DNA from: DASSUW01 sp963730535
GTDB lineage: Bacteria > Actinomycetota > Thermoleophilia > Solirubrobacterales > Solirubrobacteraceae
Assembly (NCBI GenBank): GCA_963730535.1
Contig: CAVSRU010000010.1
Location: 62,001-126,000 of the forward strand
Direction of reading: 5' to 3'
Length of the DNA: 64,000 nucleotides
Shown here: positions 25,725-36,312 of the stretch, in pieces
Position numbering within the stretch: the stretch's first letter is position 1
How the letters are laid out: the number at the start of each line of letters is the position of its first letter
Notes under the pieces: generated by a model
Seen by the model: the letters and a program-made list of their open reading frames with translations, nothing else
Told to the model about the DNA's origin: nothing
The model's database searches: none
Program-made: the position numbers and the translations under genes

Positions 25725-27190
25725 CTAGTCGGCCTGGGCAGCGGCGGGCTCGGCGGCACGGGTCGGGACCGGGAGGTTGAGCTTTCCGAGCAGCGCGATC
25801 GCGGCCAGCAGCCGGCGGCGGCGAAGATGATCGCGGTCGCGAAGGCGGCCTGGGAGCCGTTGGTGAGCGCGACCAGCGGGTCGCGCCGTCGGCCTGGGAG
25901 ACGGCGACGGTCGAGAGGATCGCGACGCCGACCGCGCCGCCGATCTGGAACGAGGAGTTGTTGAGCCCCGATGCCAGCCCCGCGTCGGCCTCGGAGACGC
26001 CGGCCAGCGAGCCGATCGAGCCCGCGACGTAGGCCGCCCCGAGCCCGGGGCCGAAGACCAGCAGCCCGAAGAAGATGTCGCCGAGGTAGCTGCCGTCGAC
26101 GGAGACCTGCGACAGATAGAGGCAGCCGAGGCCCGTCAGGGCCATGCCGGCCGACGGCGACCGTGCGCAGGCCGCCCTTGGTCGCGATCGCCTGGCCGGT
26201 GATCGACCCGATCGCCGCGGTGACCGGCATGACGACCGACGCGAGCCCGAACTCGAGCGGCGAGTACTGCAGCACGCTTCTGCGCGTACTGCGTGAGCGA
26301 TGAACGGCATGCCGAAGGCGAGCATGCCGAGCGCGAACAGCACCAGGTTGCCGCCGACCAGCGCGCGCGAGCGGAACAGGCGCAGCGGCACGAGCGGCGC
26401 GGCCGAGCGCGCCTCGATCCACGACGAACAGCGCGACCAGCGCGGCCGAGAGTCGCGAGCAGGCCGAGCGTCTGGCCGTCGGCCCAGCCGGCGTCGGGCG
26501 CCTCGACGACGGCGTAGACGAGCGCCACCAGCGCGGCGGTGATCGTCACGGCGCCGGCGACGTCGAACCGGCGCCCGCGCTCGCGGTCGCGGCTCTCCCG
26601 CAGCAGCACCGGGCTGAGCGCCACCACGCCGAGCGCGACCGGCACGTTGATGAAGAAGATCCACTCCCAGCCCAGCCCGTCGGTGATCGGGCCGCCGACC
26701 AGCCAGGCGGCCGTGGCGCCGATGCCGCCGATCGCGGCCCAGATGCCGAGCGCCTTGTTGCGCTCGGCGCCCTCCTCGAAGGTGGTCATCACGATCGACA
26801 GCGCCGTCGGGGTCATGATCGCCGCCGCGACGCCCTGGATGACGCGCGCCGCGATCAGCGCCGGCGACGGACCGGCCAGCCCGCACGCGAGCGAGGCGAG
26901 CGCGAACAGCGCGGTCCCGACCATGAACACGCGCCGGCGGCCGAGCAGGTCGGCCGCGCGCCCGCCGAGCAGCAGCAGGCCGCCGAAGCTGAGCAGGTAG
27001 GCGCTCAGCACCCACTGCAGGTCCCCGGTCGAGAAGCCGAGGTCGGCGTCGATCGACGGCAGCGCCACGACGACGATCGCGGAGTCGAGGATGACCATGA
27101 AGAACGCGGTGCACAGCAGCGCGAGCGCCTTCCAGCGCCGTGGATCGGGCTGGGGTCGGTCGTGGGTGCGTGGCGGGGGGAGGCGGTCAT
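25725..27190 (-). CDS. MFS multidrug transporter (DHA2/EmrB-QacA type), multiply frameshifted
   Basis: About 488 aa spread over several frames. ATG 27190 follows CCAGGAG. The N-terminal half is intact: LLCTAFFMVILDSAIVVVAL (TM1, with the DHA2 motif), QWVLSAYLLSFGGLLLLGGR, GRRRVFMVGTALFALASLAC, AAWLVGGPITDGLGWEWIFF. Frame changes occur next to a C6 run just after the start and near 26450, 26410, 26270, 26155 and 25870; the last piece ends LLGKLNLPVPTRAAEPAAAQ at stop 25725. The order of pieces is correct for a 14-TM drug exporter, so indels are the likely cause. Divergent from the HxlR regulator, sharing an operator. Confidence 0.75.
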
Positions 27191-27230
27191 GGGTCGCTCC
27201 TGGATTGGCGGTTGCGCGACCGTACCAGAT

Positions 27231-27268
27231 AGTCCTAGAAAACAAGTACGGGTACCTACACTAGGACT
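27231..27268. promoter_or_regulatory. HxlR operator in the MFS/HxlR divergent promoter
   Basis: AGTCCTAG (27231-27238) and CTAGGACT (27261-27268) form a perfect 8-bp inverted repeat separated by 22 nt between the divergent MFS and HxlR starts. A TAGACT box at 27276 lies 7 nt before the HxlR ATG, so that transcript is probably leaderless. Confidence 0.6.
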
Positions 27269-27288
27269 ACCGTTCTAGACTGCTCGCC

Positions 27289-27950
27289 ATGGCGACGATG
27301 CGGACGTACGGCGACGGGTGCGGGATCGCGCACGCGCTCGACCTCGTCGGCGAGCGCTGGGCGCTGCTCGTCGTGCGCGAGCTGCTGCTCGGCCCGAAGC
27401 GCTTCACCGACCTGCGCGACGGGCTGCCCAACGCGAGCCCCAACGTGCTCGCCCAGCGGCTGCGCGAGCTCGAGCAGGCGGCGGTCGTCCGACGCCGCAA
27501 GCTGCCGCCGCCCGCGAGCTCCTGGGTCTACGAGCTGACCGACTGGGGTCACGAGCTCAAGCCGGTCGTGCTCGCCCTCGGTACCTGGGCCGTCCGCTCG
27601 CCGTCGTTCCCCGCGACGCCCCCGTCGGCACCGACTCCGTCATGCTCGCGCTCGGCACGTTCTTCGACGCCGACGCCGCGGAGGGCCTCAGCGCCCGCTA
27701 CGAGCTCCGCCTGGGCGAGAACGCTTCCGGGTGCGCATCGCCGACCGGCGCGATCGAGCTCGACCGCGGCCCGGCGGACGACCCCGACGCGATCATCGAG
27801 ACCGACGCCGGGACGCTCGGCGCGATGATCCGCCAGGGCCGCGAGCTCGCCGACGCGGTGCGGGCCGGCGACGTCAAGGTCGAGGGCGACCAGCGCGCCG
27901 TCGCTCGCTTCGTCGGGCTGTTCCCTCAGCCCCGTCCGAAGGTGACGAAC
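27289..27950 (+). CDS. HxlR-family regulator with SCP2-like C-terminal domain, frameshifted
   Basis: Residues 1-105 are an HxlR winged helix (TYGDGCGIAHALDLVGERWA, LLLGPKRFTDLRDGLPNASP, SWVYELTDWGHELKPVVLAL). The second part resembles an SCP2 sterol-binding domain (SVMLALGTFFDADAAEGLSA, IIETDAGTLGAMIRQGRELA, GDVKVEGDQRAVARFVGLFP). The frame shifts near 27610, with a compensated pair near 27735-27760. The end is uncertain: the current frame runs into the following VOC gene, while a TGA at 27943 lies in the start frame. Likely represses the MFS exporter. Confidence 0.7.
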
Positions 27951-28331
27951 GTGTCTGACGAGCTCGTGAACGTCCGCTACATGGTCGACGACGTCGAGGA
28001 CGCCGTCGGCTTCTACACCACCCACTTCGGCTTCACCCTGCCTCCAGCGCCGCGCCGGCGTTCGCCGACGTCGTGCGCGGCAACCTGCGGCTGCTGCTCA
28101 GCGGCCCGAAGAGCTCGGCCGGGCGGCCGATGCCCGACGGTCGGACGCCCGAGCCGGGCGGCTGGAACCGCATCCACTTCGTCGTCGACGACATCGCCGC
28201 CGAGGTCGAGCGGCTGCGCTCCGCGGGCTGACGTTCCGCAACGACATCGTCAGCGGCCGGGCGGCCAGCAGATCCTGCTCGAGGACCCCGCCGGCAACCT
28301 GATCGAGCTCTTCCAGCCGGCCGCCGCATAG
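27951..28331 (+). CDS. VOC-family protein, frameshifted
   Basis: GTG 27951 has GAAGG about 7 nt upstream. Starts SDELVNVRYMVDDVEDAVGF with Tyr/Phe-Gly (YTTHFGFTL), the normal VOC opening. The remaining sequence (VRGNLRLLLSGPKSSAGRPM, GGWNRIHFVVDDIAAEVERL, QQILLEDPAGNLIELFQPA) is in other frames after shifts near 28040 and 28230. It might instead be fused to the HxlR protein; no stop separates them in the present frame. Confidence 0.6.
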   Translation: MSDELVNVRYMVDDVEDAVGFYTTHFGFTLPPAPRRRSPTSCAATCGCCSAARRARPGGRCPTVGRPSRAAGTASTSSSTTSPPRSSGCAPRADVPQRHRQRPGGQQILLEDPAGNLIELFQPAAA

Positions 28332-28367
28332 CTGACTGTTCGGCCGGCTCTCAGTAAGTCTGTCATG

Positions 28368-28855
28368 TCACCGTCTGTCCTCCGCGAGGACGTCCCGTAG
28401 TCGCAGCCGCGCGCGGTAGGAGGCGCACCTTCACCGTGCCCACGGGGAGGCCGACCAGTTCGGCGATGCGGTCGTACGTCTGATCGTGCTCGAAGCGAAG
28501 CGCGATCAGCGTGCGGTCGAGCGAGGCGAGGTTGGCGACGGCCGCCCGGACCGTGAGGCGCTCGAGCAGATCTGGTGTCTGTGCCGGCGCGTCGACGACG
28601 AGCTCGTCCGCGAGCGGCGACTCACGCCGCCGAGCGGCGACCCGCATCGCCTCACGCTGGCTGATGCGCGCGAGCCATCCCCACGGGGCGGAGGGCGTGG
28701 CGCAGTGGCGGCGCATGCGCCATGCCCGCATGACCGCCTCCTGCGCGGCGTCCGAGCGTCCTCGCCGGGCCCGAGGCAGCGGCGTGCCTGGCGCTCGCAG
28801 AATCGGGCGACGTCGAGCCAGTCCCACGGCTCGGGGGGCGACGGGTGATAGACGG
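28368..28855 (-). CDS. Sigma-70 family (ECF-like) factor, frameshifted
   Basis: Region 2 pieces: WDWLDVARFCERQARRCLGP, then after a shift DAAQEAVMRAWRMRRHCATP and WGWLARISQREAMRVAARRR. Region 4: VANLASLDRTLIALRFEHDQ, TYDRIAELVGLPVGTVKVRL. A further shift near 28430 lets it end HRARLRLRDVLAEDRR-like at TGA 28368. I cannot find a convincing start codon after the DUF2252 stop, so the 5' end is approximate. Target promoters unknown. Confidence 0.6.
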
Positions 28856-28857
28856 GG

Positions 28858-30030
28858 CTAGGCCCGCGACATGTGGCGCCGCCAGACCTTGAAGTCCTTG
28901 CGGGCGGCGTCGGCAAGGCGCTCCGCGTCACGCTCGAGCCAGCGGCGCTTGCGGTGCTTGAGGTCGGCCAGAACCTCGCTGACGTCCGCGCTCGCGAGGT
29001 GCACGTTCGCGGTCTCGGCGCCCATCCACGCCAGCATCCGGCGGGCTCCGGTGCGGGTGCCGACCTCGCCGAGATCGAGCTTGACGCAGTCGGGCGCGAT
29101 CCGCCGTGCGACCCAGCCGCCGCGGACGGCGCGGAGCGGGTCGGCGGACCGGACCAGACCCGCACGAGTCTCGGCGCCCTCGCTCGCGGCGCGCCCGAGC
29201 CAGTGTCCCGCCGGAGGCGACAGCTGCTTGAGCTCGCGCGCGGCGGGCGCGCCGTCGCAGTCGCCCGTGAGCACGAGGCGGCGGTGCCCTCGGCTGCCCA
29301 CGCCCGACGCCCTGGTGCGGAGCTCGTACCGCCAGTCCGCTGCCGGCAGCACCGCCTCCAGCGCCACGCGTGCCGACTCGGCGGCACCGCTGCCGCGGGC
29401 GCGAGCCCGAGCGTCTCCTGCCACCACTCCGCTGCATCGGGGAGCTCGTCGTCGACGAGTCGCGCCAGCCGACGATGACGCCCGGCCAACACGATCGGCC
29501 GGCCGTCCTGAGGCCGATGCGCTTGCGGTAGCCGGCGAGGATCGCGTCGGTCGCCGCCTCGGGGTCGAGCTTGACCTTCGCCTCCCGGATGGCGAGCAAG
29601 GCGCTCGCCGCCAGGCGCGCGAGGTCGTAGGTGTACGGGAGCTCCTCGCTCTCGTCGAAGTCGTTGACTCCCCAGACGAGCCGGCCCTCGGCGTCCCGCC
29701 AGGTGCCGAAGTTCTCGACGTGCAGGTCGCCGACGCCGGCGACGACGGGAGCGTCGAGCCCGGGCGCCGTGTCGGCGACCCGCTCGAGCCAGCGGTAGTA
29801 CGTGCCGCGGAAGCACACGAAGGCGCTCTCGGCCATCAGCTCGTGCTTCGTCTCGAGGTCCGCGCGGACGATGTCGATCTGCCGGCCGAGCCAGCGCTCG
29901 TAGCTGGACGTGGAGTCGACGATCGACATCATCCCGTCGTTGTACTGGACGCGGTTGTCGGCGGGGTGACCGACTCGCGCAGCCGCCTGGCGGCGTGGAC
30001 GGTCGCCGCGAGGAGCCCGTTGCCGAGCTG
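28858..30030 (-). CDS. DUF2252 protein, frameshifted
   Basis: Family motifs in order: NRVQYNDGMMSIVDSTSSYE, KHELMAESAFVCFRGTYYRW, VAGVGDLHVENFGTWRDAEG, VWGVNDFDESEELPYTYDLA, then after shifts near 29480 and 29390 VALEAVLPAADWRYELRTRA, VKLDLGEVGTRTGARRMLAW and a C-terminal LADAARKDFKVWRRHMSRA ending at 28858. The GDLHVENFG and NDFDE motifs resemble kinase-like (APH-fold) catalytic and metal loops, as noted for DUF2252. The N-terminus probably lies upstream of 29932 and is obscured by another indel near 29970. Confidence 0.65.
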
Positions 30031-30039
30031 TCGCCGTCA

Positions 30040-30694
30040 GCGCCGCTGAGCAGACTACCGGATCCTGCCAAGCATGGATCAGCTGACGGCGGGGCGGTCG
30101 TCTCCAGCTGGCTGAGATCCAACTGCGTCACGGTCCAGGTCAAGCGTTCCCGCAGCTGCCGCAGCTCGCGCCTCAGGCGCGCGAGCGCCCGTCCGCGCGT
30201 GGGGCCGATCGAGCCGATCGGCATCGCCAGCGCGGCGCTGATCTCCTCGTAGCTGGGCGCGGGATCGGTCGTCAGCAGCCGCAGCAGCGCCTGGTCGCGG
30301 GCCGGCAGCCGTCCGAACGCCCTCGAGAGGGCGGCGTCGCGTTCGTCTCGCAGAAGACGTGCATCGACGTCCGTCAGGGCCGGGTCGGCGAGCGCGTCGA
30401 TCGCGTCGGACGGCTCGCTACGGGACGCGCGGCGCAGCGTGCGCAGGGACTCACGGCGCGCGGGCGTCGCCAGCCACACCCCGATGCCGTCGGGGTCCCT
30501 GACGGCCCCGAGGTGCTCGACGAGCCGGAGCCAGCTCGTCTGGACGGTATGTCGGCGGCGTCGCCGGTGCTCAGCCGGTGGGCACGGGCGACGGCCCACA
30601 GCAGGCCGGAGTAGCGCTCCACAAGCTCGTTCCAGGCTCCCTGGTCACCGGCGGCTGCAGCGTGGACGATGCGGGCGCTCGGGCTGAAGGGCAT
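30040..30694 (-). CDS. Sigma-70 family (ECF) factor, frameshifted, 3' end uncertain
   Basis: ATG 30694: SARIVHAAAAGDQGAWNELV, ERYSGLLWAVARAHRLSTGD (region 2), then a shift near 30545 into VQTSWLRLVEHLGAVRDPDG and VWLATPARRESLRTLRRASR. Region 4: FGRLPARDQALLRLLTTDPA, SYEEISAALAMPIGSIGPTR. The frame then runs on without a stop toward DUF2252; an unseen indel probably hides the stop near 30050-30100. It stands next to a 58-aa protein and is divergent from a subtilase, a frequent actinobacterial grouping. Confidence 0.65.
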
Positions 30695-30751
30695 GAGCCC
30701 GACTCTCCGGGCCGGGCCTTACGGCGCCCTTGCAGGAACCTTGCAGGCGCC

Positions 30752-30928
30752 TCACCACTCAGGAATGCGGGCGAGACCGGCGTCGAGCAGGTCGGCCAGC
30801 TCGGCGTCGACGGTCCGCCAGGTGAGCAGCTGATACGCCGCTTCCTGGAGGCCGGGCGGAGCCGGGTCCACGATGGCCAGTGTCCTGCCGAGACGGGCCG
30901 CGAGGACCTCCTCGTCGGTTCCATCCAT
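30752..30928 (-). CDS. Small conserved protein (58 aa) with LTWRTVDAEL motif
   Basis: ATG 30928 has AAAGGGGA 7-8 nt upstream. Acidic and helical: DGTDEEVLAARLGRTLAIVD, then GLQEAAYQLLTWRTVDAELA and DLLDAGLARIPEW. The AxxLLTWRTVDAELA element recurs in small proteins encoded beside ECF sigma factors and subtilases in actinobacteria (from memory, not searched). Likely cotranscribed with the sigma gene (57-bp gap) and possibly an anti-sigma-like partner. Function unknown. Confidence 0.65.
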   Translation of the reverse strand: MDGTDEEVLAARLGRTLAIVDPAPPGLQEAAYQLLTWRTVDAELADLLDAGLARIPEW

Positions 30929-30988
30929 GTCGTTCCCCTTTGCGCTCGCCGTGCTTATCGAACCGTTAACAGGCGCGAGCCGCGGCGT

Positions 30989-31006
30989 TGATACCGCCGT
31001 GTATCA
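30989..31006. promoter_or_regulatory. Inverted repeat in the subtilase/small-protein divergent region
   Basis: TGATAC-CGCCGT-GTATCA, perfect 6-bp arms, lies midway between the divergent starts at 30928 and 31071. Candidate operator. Confidence 0.45.
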
Positions 31007-31070
31007 GCGGCGCCGCGAAGGCCTCTAGCTGGGGACTTCACCATTCCCAACCGCCAGGAGCTGAGCGCAC

Positions 31071-33459
31071 ATGAGCATCAAGAGGCCCACCGTCGCGGGC
31101 GACGAGACCGACCGCTCATACACGGACAAGCTGAGCGGCCGCAAGCTCGCCTTCACGCCGACGCGGGACGAGGCGGTGGTGACGTTCCACACGCCGCCGC
31201 GCGACACGGACGTCGGCGCGGCGATGGCGTCGACGCCGCTGAGGATCAGCGAGGGCTACAACCGCAAGCGCGGCTTCGCGGCTGTGCGGGTGGCGGACGC
31301 GGAGGACATCAACGCCGCGACGCGACCGCTGCTGGAGCGGCCCGAGGTCGCGAACGCGATCCCGGCGATGGTCGACGACGACGGCCTCACCCGCTATTTC
31401 CTGCCCGACGAGCTGACGGTCCAGTTCAAGCCCGAGGTCGGCAAGGAGGAAGCCGAGCGGATCATCGGCGAGCAGGGCAGCTGGGTGATCGCGGAGCAGC
31501 GCACGCCGGGCTACTACACGATCGCCGTGCCGGAAGGCCAGGGGCTGTTCGAGACCATCCGCCGGTTCGCCGCGATGCCCGAGGTCGCGTTCGCCGAGCC
31601 GAGCGAGGTGAGCTTCAACAGCGCGCTCTACATCCCCGACGACCCGCGCTTCGCCGAGCTCTGGGGGCTGCACAACACCGGTCAGAACGTCAACGGGACC
31701 GCCGGGGCGGCGGACGCCGATATCGACGCGCCGAGGCGTGGGACCTCGACGCGCGGGCATCCCGACGTGATCGTGGCCGTGATCGACACCGGCGCGGACC
31801 TCGACCACCCGGACCTCGCAGCCCAACATCCTCCCGCGCGGCACCGAGGACTGGGACTTCGGCGACGCCGGCGACGCCGTGCCGGACGACGAGGACGGCC
31901 ACGGGACGCACGTCGCGGGCACGGTCGCGGCAGTCGACAACGTCGCGGGCGTCATCGGCGTCGCGGCCGGCTGCCGGCTGATGCCGCTGCGCGTCGACCT
32001 CACCGACGGGCATGAACCAGAACCGCGCGGACGCGATCAACTACGTCGGCGCAGCAGGCCGCGGCGAACCCGAACCGCCGGTACGTCGTCAACTGCAGCT
32101 GGCGGATGAACGGCGACCACGCCGGCGTCCGCAACGCGATCATCAACGCCGTCAACAACAACGTGGTCGTCGTGTTCGCGGCCGGCAACGCCAACCAGAA
32201 CACCGACGTGACCCCGCAGTTCCCCGGCGTGTACCCGCAGGTGATCGCGGTCGCGGCCACGGATCAGGCCGACGTCAGGGCGACGTTCTCGAACTTCGGC
32301 ACGAACGTCGACGTGTCGGCGCCCGGCGTGAACATCCTGTCGACGTTCCCGGACGACGGCTACGACTTCCTGGACGGCACCTCGATGGCGTCGCCGCACG
32401 TCGCGGGCCTCGCCGCGCTCGTGTGGTCTCGGAGCCGCGCGCTGACGAACCAGCAGGTCCGGCAGACGATCGAGAGCGACCTGCGACAACATCGACGCGG
32501 CCAACCCGAACTTCGTCGGCCTGCTGGGCCGCGGACGCATCAACGCCCACCGGGCGCTCGCGCGCACGCACGTGTGCGCGGTCAACTCCCAGGGGCGGCT
32601 GTGGCACACCATCCGCTTCCCCAACGGGAGCTGGCAGCCGTTCGGCGACGTCGAGGGCCAGACCGGTGAGATGGGCACCCTGCGCCAGGTCGCGGCCGCC
32701 GTCGCCGGCGCCCAGCTGCACGTCTGCGCGATCAACTCGAAGGGGCGGCTGTGGCACACGATCCGCTTCGTCAACGGGAGCTGGCAGCCGTTCGGCGACG
32801 TCGAGGGCCAGACCGGTGAGATGGGCACCCTGCGCCAGGTCGCGGCCGCCGTCGCCGGCGCCCAGCTGCACGTCTGCGCGATCAACGCGAAGGGGCGGCT
32901 GTGGCACACGATCCGCTTCGCGAACGGGAGCTGGCAGCCGTTCGGCGACGTCGAGGGCCAGACCGGCGACATGGGCAACCTCAAGCAGGTGGCGGTCGCC
33001 GCGGTGGGCGCGGCCGCGCACGTGTGCGCCATCAACTCGAAGGGCCGGCTGTGGCACACCATCCGCTTCGCGAACGGCAGCTGGCAGCCGTTCGGCGACG
33101 TCGAGGGCCAGACCGGCGAGATGGGCACCCTGCGCCAGGTCGCGACCGCCGCGATCGGTGGCGACCTCCACGTGTGCGCGATCAACTCGAACGGCCGTCT
33201 CTGGCACACGATCCGCTTCGCCGACGGGAGCTGGCAGCCGTTCGGCGACATCGAGGGCCAGACCGGCGAGATGGGCACGCTGCGCGAGGTCGCGGCCGGC
33301 TTCACCGCCGGCCAGCTGCACGTCTGCGCGATCAACTCCCAGGGCCGGCTGTGGCACACGATCCGCTTCACGAACGGGAGCTGGCAGCCGTTCGGCGACG
33401 TGGAGGGCCAGACCGGCGAGATGGGCACCCTCCGGGTGGCCGCCGTCGCCGGAGAGTGA
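31071..33459 (+). CDS. S8 subtilisin-like protease with six C-terminal 50-aa repeats, frameshifted
   Basis: N-terminal prodomain-like region (residues ~1-180, DELTVQFKPEVGKEEAERII), then the S8 domain with Asp in IVAVIDTGADLDHPDLA, His in DGHGTHVAGTVAAVD, oxyanion Asn in VVFAAGNANQN and Ser in DGTSMASPHVAGLAALVW. No classical signal peptide. Shifts near 31735, 31825, 32010, 32060 and 32480 break the catalytic part; all motifs survive in order. From 32569 six 50-residue repeats follow, each with VCAINSKGRLWHTIRF and NGSWQPFGDVEGQTGEMG. The repeats resemble beta-propeller/lectin-like blades. Start ATG 31071 has CAGGAG upstream. Confidence 0.8.
32569..33459 (+). repeat. Six tandem 150-bp coding repeats
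   Basis: Units begin at 32569, 32719, 32869, 33019, 33169 and 33319, exactly 150 bp apart, the last one incomplete. Long stretches such as GAGCTGGCAGCCGTTCGGCG are identical in every unit. Variation is concentrated in the segment before each His-Val-Cys. Confidence 0.95.
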
Positions 33460-33466
33460 AGGGGTG

Positions 33467-33494
33467 CGGGGCGCCGCCTCCCGGCGGCGCCCCG
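33467..33494. terminator. Hairpin between the two convergent subtilase genes
   Basis: Perfect 12-bp stem (CGGGGCGCCGCC with GGCGGCGCCCCG) and TCCC loop, 8 nt after the first subtilase stop and 27 nt past the second. No T-run. Confidence 0.65.
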
Positions 33495-33520
33495 TCACAG
33501 CGCAGGCATGAGGAAGGGGG

Positions 33521-34584
<1,064 letters not shown>

Positions 34585-34746
34585 CAGCAGGCGAAGACCA
34601 TCTCCCGTTCCGCAGCGACCGCGCGCGAGGCGGCGCGCGCCTACGGCATCAAGCGCTGCGAGACCCCGCCGGCCCGGAAGGCATGCGCTCGCGGCGCGTC
34701 CTCAACACCGGCGCGAAATGCCACCGGGCCGCGGGCCCGACTCGCC

Positions 34747-35265
34747 ATGATCCGAGTCGTGCGCACGACGCTCCACGGCGACCATGTGACGCTCCGGCCG
34801 GTGCAGGAGGGTGATGCCGACGACCTGCGGCGCCTGCGCGCGGCGCCCGAGGTCACCCGGTGGTGGGGTCCGCTCGAGGACGACTTCCCGCTCTCCGACG
34901 AGCCCGAGGTGACGCGCATGTGCATCGTCCTCGACGGTGAGACGGTGGGGATGATCCAGTACGGGGAGGAGCCGGAGGAGGACTACCGCCACGCGTGGAT
35001 CGACATCTTCGTCGGCGCGGACCGGCAGGGTCGGGGCATCGGGACCGACGCGCTCAAGGCGCTCGTCGAGCATCTGCTGACCGATCGCGGGCATCACCGC
35101 GTGACGATCGACCCGGCGACCGACAACCCGGCCGCCGTGCGGTGCTACGAGAAGGCGGGCTTCCGCCGCGTGGGCGTGATGGAGTCGTCCTGGCTCGACC
35201 CCAATTCGAAGCAGTGGCGGGACACGCTCTTCATGGAGCTTGTGCGCCTCCAGGCCGCGCGCTGA
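34747..35265 (+). CDS. GNAT acetyltransferase, AAC(6')-like
   Basis: 172 aa. Typical acetyltransferase_8-like layout: TTLHGDHVTLRPVQEGDADD, VTRWWGPLEDDFPLSDE, VGMIQYGEEPEEDYRHAWID, FVGADRQGRGIGTDALKALV (acetyl-CoA loop), DNPAAVRCYEKAGFRRVGVM. The WWGP and IDIFV segments are shared with aminoglycoside 6'-acetyltransferases, but resistance cannot be claimed from sequence. The same frame stays open upstream to 34513 without a plausible start, so ATG 34747 is used. I see no gene in 34585-34746. Confidence 0.75.
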   Translation: MIRVVRTTLHGDHVTLRPVQEGDADDLRRLRAAPEVTRWWGPLEDDFPLSDEPEVTRMCIVLDGETVGMIQYGEEPEEDYRHAWIDIFVGADRQGRGIGTDALKALVEHLLTDRGHHRVTIDPATDNPAAVRCYEKAGFRRVGVMESSWLDPNSKQWRDTLFMELVRLQAAR

Positions 35266-35368
35266 CTGGGTTCAGCGGCGAGGCGGAATTGTTCGCGCGC
35301 AAACATTCTGGATTCGTGCTGGGGGCACATTTATTTCTCGCTTGGAAATGGCCAGAAGGATGCCCCGC

Positions 35369-35791
35369 ATGAGCGATGCCCTCGCGTCCCTGCGCACGGA
35401 AGCTCCGACGCAGGAGACGCGGCCCCTGCATGCCCTCCCCGACGAGGACAGCCCGCAGGCGGCCGCCACCGTCCTCAGGACCGCGCCCGGGCGGTACCTG
35501 GCCGCCGACGACCGCGGCGAGCTCGTGCTGTATGCCCTCGGGGAGCGTGAGGGGCAGAGCCTCCACATCGGGCGCAGCCCGGTGTCCGACATCGTGCTCG
35601 ACGATGCGTCCGTCTCCCGCCGGCACGCCGTGGTGGTCCATCGCGGCGGGCGCGCGGTGCTGCTCGACGATCGGAGCCTGAACGGCATCTACGTCAACGG
35701 GGAGCGCGTGAGCGAGGCGGCGCTCAGCGACGGCGACTGGATCGCCGTCGGACAGGTGAGCTTGCGGTACGTCGAGGTCACTGGCGGCTGA
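35369..35791 (+). CDS. FHA-domain protein
   Basis: 140 aa. ATG 35369 is preceded by GAAGGA at 8-9 nt; ATG 35348 is an in-frame alternative. After a disordered N-terminus the FHA phosphothreonine-binding fold reads LHIGRSPVSDIVLDDASVSR, RHAVVVHRGGRAVLLDDRSL, NGIYVNGERVSEAALSDGDW. The Arg, Ser-Arg-Arg-His and Asn-Gly binding residues are all present. No kinase is adjacent. Upstream bases 35275-35345 are notably AT-rich for this genome and probably contain the promoter. Confidence 0.85.
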   Translation: MSDALASLRTEAPTQETRPLHALPDEDSPQAAATVLRTAPGRYLAADDRGELVLYALGEREGQSLHIGRSPVSDIVLDDASVSRRHAVVVHRGGRAVLLDDRSLNGIYVNGERVSEAALSDGDWIAVGQVSLRYVEVTGG

Positions 35792-35832
35792 GCAGTCCGG
35801 TCGCCGGCGCCACCGACACGTACCCCTGTACA

Positions 35833-35867
35833 CCCGCCCCGGGCTTGCCAAGCAGGCCCGGGGCGGG
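35833..35867 (+). terminator. Terminator hairpin after the FHA gene
   Basis: CCCGCCCCGGGC and GCCCGGGGCGGG form a perfect 12-bp stem with an 11-nt loop. It ends 3 nt before the -10 box of the next gene. Confidence 0.7.
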
Positions 35868-35869
35868 CA

Positions 35870-35875
35870 TATCTT
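35870..35875 (+). promoter_or_regulatory. -10 box of a leaderless MerR-like gene
   Basis: TATCTT lies 5 nt before GTG 35881, so transcription should begin at or next to the start codon. No ribosome site is present. Confidence 0.5.
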
Positions 35876-35880
35876 GATCC

Positions 35881-36312
35881 GTGGCCAGAGTGCACGGACA
35901 TTTCCTCGCAGGCGAGGCGGGAGAGCTCGCCGGTGTGTCGGGGAACACGATCGGCCAGTGGGCCCGGTGGGGCTACATCCGCCCGTCGCAGTCGGCGGAC
36001 CTGCCGCACGTCTATAGCGTCGAGGACGTCGCCGAGGCCGCGATCGTGCACGCGCTGCTCGAGCGCGGCGTCCGCCACCGCGAGATCCGGCGGGCGATCG
36101 ACCGGCTCGAGGGCTACGGCGACTGGCCGCTGAGCGAGGCCCCGCTCGCCACCACGGCCGAGGGGCGGATCCTGCTGCGCGAGAACGGCGCCGTCTACGC
36201 GCTGTCGCCGCGGGGTTGGCAGCTCATGGCGGCGCCGCCTGAGGCCGAGGAGGTGCGGCTGCGGTTGGGGCGGGGTGGTCGGCCCCGGCGAACGTCAACG
36301 GCGGCTGGGTAG
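35881..36312 (+). CDS. MerR-like helix-turn-helix protein
   Basis: 143 aa from GTG 35881. HTH and wing: LAGEAGELAGVSGNTIGQWA, RWGYIRPSQSADLPHVYSVE, DVAEAAIVHALLERGVRHRE, a MerR/HTH_17-type domain. The C-terminal half (ILLRENGAVYALSPRGWQLM) may be an effector or dimer segment. The last eight codons and the TAG stop lie inside the terminal repeat of the inverted-repeat element at 36291, so the native C-terminus may have been replaced by element insertion. Target unknown. Confidence 0.75.
   Translation: MARVHGHFLAGEAGELAGVSGNTIGQWARWGYIRPSQSADLPHVYSVEDVAEAAIVHALLERGVRHREIRRAIDRLEGYGDWPLSEAPLATTAEGRILLRENGAVYALSPRGWQLMAAPPEAEEVRLRLGRGGRPRRTSTAAG

Noticed and set aside
32569..33459. CRISPR-like regular repeats
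   Set aside because: The 150-bp period is coding, in frame and nearly invariant throughout; there are no unique spacers and no cas genes.
34747..35265. Aminoglycoside resistance gene
   Set aside because: GNAT motifs fit several substrates; nothing in the context supports an antibiotic target.
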